Below are positions 1 to 10,600 of a DNA stretch of 64,000 nt, piece by piece. The DNA is from Pinus tabuliformis (Eukaryota; Streptophyta; Pinopsida; Pinales; Pinaceae): NCBI GenBank assembly GCA_031772625.1, contig CM062816.1, forward strand, positions 1,671,649,566-1,671,713,565. The letters run 5' to 3'. A program made the position numbers and the translations under genes. The notes under the pieces were generated by a model. It had not been told where the DNA came from. It searched no databases and worked only from the letters and a program-made list of their open reading frames with translations. Within the stretch, counting starts at the first letter, position 1; every line of letters begins with the position of its first letter.

Positions 1-2528
1 AAGTAAATGCACCGTTGAATTTGATATCTAATGATTTTTTATTATATATGTAAATAATGTTATTGTAGAGTTGATTGAATTTCAATTGGATATTGAAAAT
101 ACTTAAAAATAAAATGTTCTCTATTAAATTGTAGAGTTGAAAAGTTATTTGTTTAACTTTAAGTACAAAAAGGAATACATAAATTCCTTAAATCCATTAT
201 AATTCTCACATCTTAGTGCAATTAAATATGGATACAGATGTGAAAATTGGAAAGTTAGATATTATTGTGACAATGAAGTAATATTTATCCCAAATAACTT
301 CATGAATCTTCAACCATCATTGATCTAACATCTGCTTTGTTGAAGAAAAAAAAGTGAGTACATGCATATTCTAGATTCGCATACATTTTAGTGTGATTTG
401 GGGAAGGATTTTAGTAAAATAGGTGGATACAACTATGAACTCCACACCTAACAAGGCCTTCTTCAAGGAGGAAATGCCTATATCTCTCTCTAGATTTTCT
501 CTGGTAATATCAGAATCAAATGTTTGAATTCAACCTTGAATTCCTATTCCATATAGATTTAGTTACTTTGAGTAATTTTAAAAGGGCTATCTATCTCAAC
601 AAATCAAATCAAAAAGGGAATTTAAATACATTGATAATTGACTAATACAAATAAATACTTTGAGAAACTTTAAAAAGGGCTATTTATCTCAACAAATAAA
701 AAAATTGAATTGAAATATATTGATAGCCTGCTAATAGAAATGGATATGCCTTTGATGATGAGGTCAATGCAATTTTCTAATAGAATCAGAAAGAGAATTG
801 AAATATATTGATGGCTTGGTAATAGATGCAATGTGAAAATGTTAGGAGTAAGACATCTATCCAATTGAATAGAATAGTGTTTAAGAGCTATATCTAGAAT
901 TAGAAAATTCTTAAGGTTATTTAGATCTACAAGGATTTGGGATTAATTTTTTCAAAAAAATATTTTACAAGGCTTTTAAACAAGTAGAAAAAAGTGTGAC
1001 ATGCTTTATAATGAACAATGAATAGAACAACATATAGCTGGTAGTAGAAATCACAATTAAATGTTTCATATATTGAGTTTTTGTAAATTTTAGAAGCCAG
1101 ATTCCACTTGTTTGGATGAAGAAGTTAATTTATAGTGCCACATAGTTAATTTTATGTTTCAATAATTTATAGTGTTTTTTGGTTTATGAGAAATCTATAG
1201 TCAACAATTATGAGTAATTTAGGTTAATTATCAGTGATTTAGATTCTTGAATAATTATGATTAATGAATAATTATGATTTAAATATTTATTAATTATTTG
1301 TGATTTAAACAATTTCTCATTTAATAAATATTGTTTTAATCATTATTGCAAAACTTATCTGATTTCATTAGTATAAACGTTAAGATCATTGTCAATTAAA
1401 TTATGAATAATGAATGCTACATAAGTAATTTTATATTTCAATAAATCATGAATTATAAGTAACTTAGATTTATGACTAATTATCATTAACTATGAGTTAT
1501 TTAGGTTATGAGTAATTGACTAATTTTATGTTTTAGTTTTCAGGTTTATGAGTAATTTATACTAATTTAGGTATGTGAATAAACAATTTCTGATTTAATA
1601 AACAATTTTTGATGTAAATATTTATTAATTATTTATAATTTAAACAATTTCTCATTTAATAAATACTTTTTTAACCATTATTACAAAGCTTAATTAATTT
1701 CAATAAAATTAGTATAAATCTTAGTATTATATTTTTTTTACTAGTTGATTGTAATTATTTGGTTAACAAAAATTATTAGAACTTTGGTAAAGATGATTTT
1801 TTTGCAATTTCTTAGATGTAATGAATTTTTAATCAGCATAGATCCACCTTAAATGCAGATGTAACATGAGCCCAGAAAGATTCAATTTTTTGAGAAGCTC
1901 CAATTTCTTTGAGTCTACTTTATTTAAATGTTTTGTATAGTTTTTTTTAGAGATGAAGAAAATTTCAAGTTTGATAACTTATCAGTTACACATCATACTG
2001 GATTGTAAACTAAACTTTTCAAGTCAATTAAATATATATAAAAAATAATTTTAATATATAAATCTAGATTATTGACAAATGCTTATTGTTAAATAAAAAC
2101 AATCAGGTGAATGGAAAAATATATCTAAGTCTACCAAATCTGATGATTCTGACCACGTATTTTCTTTGCTATATATTTGAAAACTGGGCTGAGCGTTCGT
2201 TTATATTATTTAAGATCTTGGCAGCAACCTCGCTATTAGGCGTAGCACAATTTGGATTTGGGTTACAGAGTAATGACTGCACCCACCCACATTATAAGAG
2301 GATAAATATTGATTAGCATTAATATTGCACCTACTATAGTTCATGATATCCCATGAAGGATATCATGAAGGATACTTCACGATAGTGCAGCACTGATTTA
2401 TTATTTTTGTTTTATAAAAGTTATAAATTAGGTAAGCTAGATCTATTGAAATTATCCCCCAGTTTATTTGAGTAAAATTGAATAAAGATGATAAAGTGAA
2501 TAAATAAAGAAAGGAAACTATTTAAATT

Positions 2529-3440
2529 GACACATTAAAGAGGGGTATGAAGTAAATTGTATAAAGTAAATTAAAAGAAAATGTAAAATAATAAAGATAG
2601 ATAACATTGATGAAAAAATATATTATTTTAGGGTATTGAATAGATAATAAATACATGTTTAAAAGTAATTTTAGGGCTATAAAAAGATCTTAAAATTATA
2701 AAATTATTTTAATATTATAAATTTATTTAGTAAATAGATGGATGTTAAAAAGAAGAAGATGGAAATTTGAATTATTAAAGAGAAATATTAAAACAGAAAA
2801 GAGAAATCAAGGAGGAAAATGGAACAAAAGGAGAAGCAAGATTGGATAATTTTATAAAATTATTATAAAAAATATAATTACAAAACTATTTAAATTCACT
2901 TTAATTACAAAAGGATCCTATTTATTTTAGTTCTCTTGAAAAAATAATTGTAATTTTTTTAAATAAATTTATTAAATAAAACATAATATTGATATAAATT
3001 TAAAAATATTATTACATTTGCTACTAGATATAAGTCAATTGACTTTAAATGAAAAAGTTTCTTTAAAAATCTATGTTCTAATCAACCCTTTTAATATTAT
3101 CAAAGTAAATAGATAACTTATAAACATGACAAAGGCTAAAATATTGAAAAATACAAATGTGGAGATTACATACTCAACCTAATTACTCTTATAATGAACC
3201 AAGTAAACTCCACAAAATTTAAACCTAAATGCAAACAACTAGAAATTACTTAAAATTAACTACTTTCACAAATACAAAAAAATAAAAAACTTTCCGAATT
3301 TTAACCTCTGCTCACCAAATTCTAACCTTTTGAGCCGACTAGATTTTAACAATGAAAAATAACTTCCTATGTGATAATAATGTATTTATATGGATATTAG
3401 TTACGGTTGGAAAGCTTGAATATCATAACGTCGAATTTTA
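2529..3440. repeat. AT-rich dispersed repeat upstream of ELF1 copy 1
   Basis: Non-coding AT-rich stretch running from the sequence after ACACATTAAAGAGG to shortly before the ELF1 start. Parts of it recur with divergence at 5615-6054 and at 41010-42080, so it belongs to a dispersed family that I cannot name. In the third unit this block is missing: the sequence passes from ACATTAAAGAG (about 31630) almost directly to the ELF1 5' leader. The block therefore changes the distance from the conserved upstream sequence near 2260-2300 to the start codon, about 1.2 kb here and about 0.35 kb in the third copy. Confidence 0.7.
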
Positions 3441-3500
3441 TGATTACAGTTTCGATTTGGGTTTCGTTCGTCAAATCATTGAGTATTTGCGACTGTTATT

Positions 3501-4149
3501 ATGGGAAAAAGAAAGAAGTCGGCTGCTTCAAATAAGCCGCGCAAAAGGCAACCAAAATTAGAAACTGTTTTCAACTGTCCATTTTGTAGCCATCCAGCGG
3601 GAGTGGAATGTGCCATGTTAGCTATCCTTCGTGTTTTTCAGTTCTTCACAATTTTATGATTTATATATATTAACGCGCATACATATATAATTGGCTCATG
3701 CAATAGGGATCGAAAGCAAATGATCGGAGAACTCAAGTGTAGGATGTGCGCAGCCGCCTACTCCATGACAATCAACAGTGAGTGAGTTTCCATGTTATTA
3801 ACTTCTTAGTGCGTATCAAGTCACTTCTTTCATTCGAGATACGTTTATCTCGAATTATAAGTTTTACATGGATATGGGCTAACCAATAATGCTTTTTTCC
3901 TTTCTATCAAATGTATTCAGATTTGAGCGAGCCCATTGACGTGTAAGTCTCCAGCGATCCCTTGAAAACAAACTGTAAACTGTATCGAATGAAACATTAT
4001 ATTTTACATTTTCATATGCTATAATTATTTATGTTTTATCGATTGCATTTCATCTCGTTTACATTATAACGATTGTACTTCATCTCGTTTGCAGATTTAC
4101 TGACTGGTTGGATGAATGTCAAAAGGCAAAACAATCAAATTCGGAGTGA
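3501..4149 (+). CDS. ELOF1: Transcription elongation factor 1 homolog (ELF1 family), copy 1
   Basis: Four exons at 3501-3616, 3707-3777, 3921-3942 and 4095-4149 give 87 aa. All three introns are GT-AG, and the junction phases restore one frame. The protein starts MGKRKKS, has a basic N-terminus (residues 2-19), a four-cysteine zinc site (CPFC at 26-29, CRMC at 50-53), the core motif LSEPIDV (64-70) and a DWLDEC helix (73-78), ending QSNSE. ELF1/ELOF1 is a small chromatin-associated factor that travels with RNA polymerase II and, by established knowledge, supports elongation and transcription-coupled repair. The length fits the short family members; there is no acidic tail. Exon 3 is a 22-nt microexon. 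The sequence is more diverged from the usual plant form (which has YSEWIDECE and an IDMKNLIGEA-type loop) than I would expect. The 69-aa ORF overlapping exon 1 in another frame is spurious. The symbol is by homology only. Confidence 0.9.
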
Positions 4150-4342
4150 TAGAAACGTGACATCGAGATCATGTGTTAATATTTGTATATTATTTACTTA
4201 TTTGAATCCATCTAATTGGAATTGGAATGGATAATTATGGTTTCTTATGTAATTAGAATCATCAAACAGATGGACTCCCTCACCTAGAAGAAAACACTTG
4301 CATGCCATTTAAACCTCCATGATTGAGTTCCTTAACACAAAA

Positions 4343-4468
4343 CAGATAGGTTAAGGAACAACGACTTACGATTAAAATTTTATCTTGAATGTTCATTGTC
4401 AACGACAGATAGGTTAAGGAACAACGACTTACGATTAAAATTTTATCTTGAATGTTCATTGTCAACGA
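4343..4468. repeat. 63-bp tandem duplication, two copies
   Basis: Two adjacent copies with a period of 63 bp, beginning CAGATAGGTTAAGG and ending TTCATTGTCAACGA, lie about 200 bp downstream of the ELF1 stop. The third unit has only one copy (about 32620-32690), so the duplication arose in the lineage of units 1 and 2. Confidence 0.9.
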
Positions 4469-4699
4469 TGACCATAGCATATTCTTCCGACATTGTCAAC
4501 GATGGCCATAACCACATTGAAAATGACCTCCAAGTTTTGGGTTTATGCCAATTACACTTGAACCAATTCGATTGCTAGAGACCACAGTAGAGGAATCATC
4601 AACGTATCTGCTCCAAGTTGCTGCAAGTGCAACATGTCTGACACTCATTTCTAGCTTCCAATTTAAAAGGGTAAAAATATCAACTAATCACAATCCCCA

Positions 4700-5617
4700 T
4701 ATAATCTCATTAATAAGAAATAATTCATATGGTTGGTGGGCAGTTTCTTTGTGTAGGCCCTCCCTGTTGGTGGACTGGTTTTATTGGTGGGACTGGAACA
4801 CCTCCGGCGGTGGCTGTCCCATCCTATATGAGGGGAACCTTACACCTCCGGCAATCCTATATGATTTTTTATATTTTCTTTTTTTTTTTCTTATCCCTAA
4901 AGGGTGCTCTTTATTACAGATGACTTTTTTCACAATTGCCATACAGTTCACACGATTAAGAAAATAATGTAACCAAAGCAGATTAAGGAAAATAATTGGG
5001 TGTTTGATTATATGAATTTTGGAATGCAATTCTCAAACAATCTACAATGAAAAAATAATCTCATAAATTTTTACTTCCAGAAGATAATATTTGACTTTGG
5101 CAAAAGTTGAGGCTTGTTAAATTGACTTCCACAAATGTTGTCTGTAGGATGGATTCTCCCATGGACCCTCCAAAAGGCCATGTAATTGGTCCTCCTATAT
5201 ATACGATATAGGAGCTATAATGGTTGGAGAATGACCGTCGGCATTCTTTGTTGGATGAAGGCCAGTTGCCATCCAAGCAACTTCTATCATAATATTTCTT
5301 ACAACTACATTCAACAAACAATGGTTGCTACTACCTGGAGATTACTTACACACAAAGCACCATCCACATACTTCCTATGGTACTTTCATAACTTTCTTGC
5401 TAAAACATGGCAATCGCAACTACACATTTTCCCTGGAAAATATTTTTACTTTTTCTGGAAGTGTTGCTGACGGAGGTTTCTTTGAAGATACTCATGCATT
5501 CTCTCACCGATATTGAGCACCTTTGACTGCTAAATTTGCAGCTGCTTATGAAACCATATCACCTAAAACATATTAATTAATGTATGAATTTGAATGAAAG
5601 GTCACTTCTTTATTTGA
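4700..5617. other. Unrecognised non-coding stretch downstream of ELF1 copy 1
   Basis: Several ORFs of 60-140 aa exist here on both strands, but none shows a known motif, and the longest changes length between the two copies because of the poly-T difference. Near 5190-5215 there is a short perfect hairpin (CTCCTATAT / ATATAGGAG). The third unit diverges from this sequence after about 32760, so it may be a separate insertion. I see no gene. Confidence 0.5.
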
Positions 5618-6054
5618 CACATTAAAGAGGGTTGTATGAAGTAAATTAAAAGAAAATGTAAAATAATAAAGATAGATAACATTGATGAAAAAATATATTA
5701 TTTTAGGGTATTGGAATAGATAATAATTACATGTTTTAAAGTAATTTTAGGGCTATAAAAAGATTTTAAAATTATAAAATTATTTTAAGATTATAAATTT
5801 ATTTAGTAAATAGATGGATGTTAAAAAGAAGAAGATGGAATTCTGAATTATTAAAGAGAAATATTAAAACATAAAAGAGAAATCAAGGAGGAAAATGGAA
5901 CAAAAGAAGAAGCAAGATTGGATAATTTTATAAAATTATTATAAAAATGTAATTACAAAATTATTTAAATTCATTTTAATTACAAAAGGATCCTATTTAT
6001 TTTAGTTCTCTTGAAAAAATAATTGTAATTTTTTTTAAATAAATTTATTAAATA
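5615..6054. repeat. Diverged copy of the 2529-2985 AT-rich repeat
   Basis: The sequence from TTGACACATTAAAGAGG onward follows 2519-2985 with small differences (for example a loss near 5640 relative to 2550). It begins exactly where unit 1 and unit 2 stop matching (5617 / 13278), so this repeat marks the breakpoint of the segmental duplication. Confidence 0.8.
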
Positions 6055-6345
6055 GACTCTACTCTGTTGGTAACGATAAAACCACCACTGGTCCAACAAT
6101 AGACTCTACTCTGTATCTTGAATCCATGAACCCCAAATGAAATTGAGATATGTGCCCATTCTGATTATGGTATTCATGAGCAAATTAATTTTCTTCACTA
6201 TTGAAAAAAGGAAACATAAATCCAAATTAATTCATTTAGACATGCTTGGAAGGTAACAAGAAAGAAGGGTTTTGCAAAACATTCTTCCATTTCTTACAAT
6301 CAGTGCTAAAATTTATCACAACTGATAAAGGAAGGTAGAGGAATA
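6055..6345 (-). pseudogene. F-box-type gene fragment (N-terminal part)
   Basis: This stretch matches 16262-16560 at nucleotide level over about 290 bp. That homologous region encodes, on the minus strand, an F-box-like N-terminus (a LPLSVVINFSIVCKKWKNV-type segment). Here the frame contains stops, so it is a relic. Only the beginning of the gene is present; the rest (equivalent to 15577-16261) is absent. It belongs to unit 1 and is the counterpart of the copy bordering unit 3. Confidence 0.7.
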
Positions 6346-6853
6346 AAAGTTCAAGAATTTCGAATGGAAGACAACTCCAAATAGATGGATCCATGATCAA
6401 ACAATGAAATCACCTAATAGAAAAAAAACACATTTGATATCAACAAAACACTTTAATGTTGAATAAAATTAAAAGTAACATATATACATAATTTACCATT
6501 TACATATAGAGAAAAACTTCACGTATACACATTGTTTAAAATCAAATTAGCGATCATAACATTATTAAAATACGAACAAAATTCCACAATTTTTTAAACC
6601 TAATCTCTACAATCCAAGATTATTAATGTTAGTAAACCTATAATGATTTTTATATTAAGGTCTATTTTTAATATTGATGCTACAATGTTTCTACAAATAT
6701 ATTTATAATATCAAATAAGAACAACTCATTAGGTAAGTTTGCATCAAGGACAACACCTAATTCACAATGCCAACAAAAAATTGCCTCGAAAACACAATTT
6801 TATCTTTTTGTTGGACTACACAATTTTCCATTCTGTTAAGGATAAAAAATGTT
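6346..6853. other. AT-rich non-coding stretch
   Basis: No gene or motif recognised. The part from about 6520 aligns with 16565-16830 of the third unit; 6346-6515 has no counterpart there, so it is either an insertion here or a deletion there. Confidence 0.5.
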
Positions 6854-7560
6854 AAACCTAAACTAAATTTTTTCATATAATGTATATAGAAATATCAAAT
6901 TAAAATGATATTATTAAATTTTCAAAACATCAAATTCATATATATTAATTTTTTTCATATTTAAAATTACTCTAAAATTATTTTACTTATTTATTAATAA
7001 AACAATAGATTGTTAATATCATAAGATAATCCTTGTAATGGAGTGTATTAATATGACAACTTAATAATTGTAATGGATCACATTAATATCTACATGATTA
7101 TGATTATGTGATATATGGAGGTAAAATTAATAAATGTTAGGAAATTTAAATAATAAACAATCACATTAGTATTTTTAATTATTTATATTTCAAAACTTAA
7201 TGATATTTAATATCAATATTATAATAATAAGCCAGAATTGTTGGCTCTAAACCTAAACTAAATTTTTTAATGTAATTAATCCAGAAATATCAAATTAAAA
7301 TGATATTATTAAATTTCTAAAACAACACATTCATATATATTATTTTTTTTAATATTTAAAATTACTCTAAATCATTTTACTTATTTATTAATAAAACAAG
7401 AGATTGTTAATATCATAAGATAATCCTTGAAATGGACTGCGTTAATATCACAACTTAATCATTGTAATAAAAACATTAATATCTACATGATTATGATTAC
7501 TAGGTATATGGAGGTTAAATTAAAAGATATTAGGAAATTTAAATAATAAAAAACGAGTTC
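6854..7560. repeat. Approximately 396-bp tandem duplication, AT-rich
   Basis: The sequence starting AACCTAAACTAAATTTTTT at about 6854 recurs at about 7250 and runs in parallel for roughly 300 bp (shared landmarks: AAATATCAAATTAAAATG, ATTGTTAATATCATAAG). No coding potential. Positions 7073-7077 (ATGGA) and 7407-7411 (TTAAT) are the paralogous empty sites for the two LTR elements inserted in unit 3. Confidence 0.8.
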
Positions 7561-7662
7561 TTTGATGGGTTTCTTCAGAAATACTTTCCTAGTTATCCAA
7601 AATTTCAACATCTTTTAGATAATTATCTATTATTTTTTATTTGAGTAGATATTTTAGGAAAA

Positions 7663-10600
7663 AAGTAAATGCACCGTTGAATTTGATATCTAATGATTTT
7701 TTATTATATATGTAAATAATGTTATTGTAGAGTTGATTGAATTTCAATTGGATATTGAAAATACTTAAAAATAAAATGTTCTCTATTAAATTGTAGAGTT
7801 GAAAAGTTATTTGTTTAACTTTAAGTACAAAAAGGAATACATAAATTCCTTAAATCCATTATAATTCTCACATCTTAGTGCAATTAAATATGGATACAGA
7901 TGTGAAAATTGGAAAGTTAGATATTATTGTGACAATGAAGTAATATTTATCCCAAATAACTTCATGAATCTTCAACCATCATTGATCTAACATCTGCTTT
8001 GTTGAAGAAAAAAAAGTGAGTACATGCATATTCTAGATTCGCATACATTTTAGTGTGATTTGGGGAAGGATTTTAGTAAAATAGGTGGATACAACTATGA
8101 ACTCCACACCTAACAAGGCCTTCTTCAAGGAGGAAATGCCTATATCTCTCTCTAGATTTTCTCTGGTAATATCAGAATCAAATGTTTGAATTCAACCTTG
8201 AATTCCTATTCCATATAGATTTAGTTACTTTGAGTAATTTTAAAAGGGCTATCTATCTCAACAAATCAAATCAAAAAGGGAATTTAAATACATTGATAAT
8301 TGACTAATACAAATAAATACTTTGAGAAACTTTAAAAAGGGCTATTTATCTCAACAAATAAAAAAATTGAATTGAAATATATTGATAGCCTGCTAATAGA
8401 AATGGATATGCCTTTGATGATGAGGTCAATGCAATTTTCTAATAGAATCAGAAAGAGAATTGAAATATATTGATGGCTTGGTAATAGATGCAATGTGAAA
8501 ATGTTAGGAGTAAGACATCTATCCAATTGAATAGAATAGTGTTTAAGAGCTATATCTAGAATTAGAAAATTCTTAAGGTTATTTAGATCTACAAGGATTT
8601 GGGATTAATTTTTTCAAAAAAATATTTTACAAGGCTTTTAAACAAGTAGAAAAAAGTGTGACATGCTTTATAATGAACAATGAATAGAACAACATATAGC
8701 TGGTAGTAGAAATCACAATTAAATGTTTCATATATTGAGTTTTTGTAAATTTTAGAAGCCAGATTCCACTTGTTTGGATGAAGAAGTTAATTTATAGTGC
8801 CACATAGTTAATTTTATGTTTCAATAATTTATAGTGTTTTTTGGTTTATGAGAAATCTATAGTCAACAATTATGAGTAATTTAGGTTAATTATCAGTGAT
8901 TTAGATTCTTGAATAATTATGATTAATGAATAATTATGATTTAAATATTTATTAATTATTTGTGATTTAAACAATTTCTCATTTAATAAATATTGTTTTA
9001 ATCATTATTGCAAAACTTATCTGATTTCATTAGTATAAACGTTAAGATCATTGTCAATTAAATTATGAATAATGAATGCTACATAAGTAATTTTATATTT
9101 CAATAAATCATGAATTATAAGTAACTTAGATTTATGACTAATTATCATTAACTATGAGTTATTTAGGTTATGAGTAATTGACTAATTTTATGTTTTAGTT
9201 TTCAGGTTTATGAGTAATTTATACTAATTTAGGTATGTGAATAAACAATTTCTGATTTAATAAACAATTTTTGATGTAAATATTTATTAATTATTTATAA
9301 TTTAAACAATTTCTCATTTAATAAATACTTTTTTAACCATTATTACAAAGCTTAATTAATTTCAATAAAATTAGTATAAATCTTAGTATTATATTTTTTT
9401 TACTAGTTGATTGTAATTATTTGGTTAACAAAAATTATTAGAACTTTGGTAAAGATGATTTTTTTGCAATTTCTTAGATGTAATGAATTTTTAATCAGCA
9501 TAGATCCACCTTAAATGCAGATGTAACATGAGCCCAGAAAGATTCAATTTTTTGAGAAGCTCCAATTTCTTTGAGTCTACTTTATTTAAATGTTTTGTAT
9601 AGTTTTTTTTAGAGATGAAGAAAATTTCAAGTTTGATAACTTATCAGTTACACATCATACTGGATTGTAAACTAAACTTTTCAAGTCAATTAAATATATA
9701 TAAAAAATAATTTTAATATATAAATCTAGATTATTGACAAATGCTTATTGTTAAATAAAAACAATCAGGTGAATGGAAAAATATATCTAAGTCTACCAAA
9801 TCTGATGATTCTGACCACGTATTTTCTTTGCTATATATTTGAAAACTGGGCTGAGCGTTCGTTTATATTATTTAAGATCTTGGCAGCAACCTCGCTATTA
9901 GGCGTAGCACAATTTGGATTTGGGTTACAGAGTAATGACTGCACCCACCCACATTATAAGAGGATAAATATTGATTAGCATTAATATTGCACCTACTATA
10001 GTTCATGATATCCCATGAAGGATATCATGAAGGATACTTCACGATAGTGCAGCACTGATTTATTATTTTTGTTTTATAAAAGTTATAAATTAGGTAAGCT
10101 AGATCTATTGAAATTATCCCCCAGTTTATTTGAGTAAAATTGAATAAAGATGATAAAGTGAATAAATAAAGAAAGGAAACTATTTAAATTGACACATTAA
10201 AGAGGGGTATGAAGTAAATTGTATAAAGTAAATTAAAAGAAAATGTAAAATAATAAAGATAGATAACATTGATGAAAAAATATATTATTTTAGGGTATTG
10301 AATAGATAATAAATACATGTTTAAAAGTAATTTTAGGGCTATAAAAAGATCTTAAAATTATAAAATTATTTTAATATTATAAATTTATTTAGTAAATAGA
10401 TGGATGTTAAAAAGAAGAAGATGGAAATTTGAATTATTAAAGAGAAATATTAAAACAGAAAAGAGAAATCAAGGAGGAAAATGGAACAAAAGGAGAAGCA
10501 AGATTGGATAATTTTATAAAATTATTATAAAAAATATAATTACAAAACTATTTAAATTCACTTTAATTACAAAAGGATCCTATTTATTTTAGTTCTCTTG

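Larger units (their letters stand above)
1..7662. repeat. 7.66 kb segmental unit, copy 1
   Basis: Positions 1-5617 recur at 7663-13278 essentially without change. The only difference I found is one T in a poly-T run near 4880 (11 T here, 10 T in copy 2). The unit carries an ELF1 gene at 3501-4149. The flanks at 1-2450 are AT-rich with no recognisable gene; the short ORFs there at 670-864 and 2086-2316 have no family features. The repeat begins at base 1, so it probably extends upstream of the window. A third, diverged copy lies at 16563-32760. The stretch 5618-7662 is not present after copy 2 but does match the third copy. Confidence 0.95.

Noticed and set aside
2086-2316. 76-aa ORF upstream of ELF1
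   Set aside because: No motif, and the corresponding region of the third unit carries indels that break the frame.
3352-3561. 69-aa ORF over the ELF1 start
   Set aside because: It overlaps exon 1 of ELF1 in a different frame. The ELF1 frame has family motifs and splice sites; this one has none.
4545-5516. Cluster of overlapping ORFs on both strands (up to 140 aa), repeated in unit 2
   Set aside because: No recognisable domains, overlapping in several frames, and the longest changes size with a poly-T length difference. Most likely non-coding.
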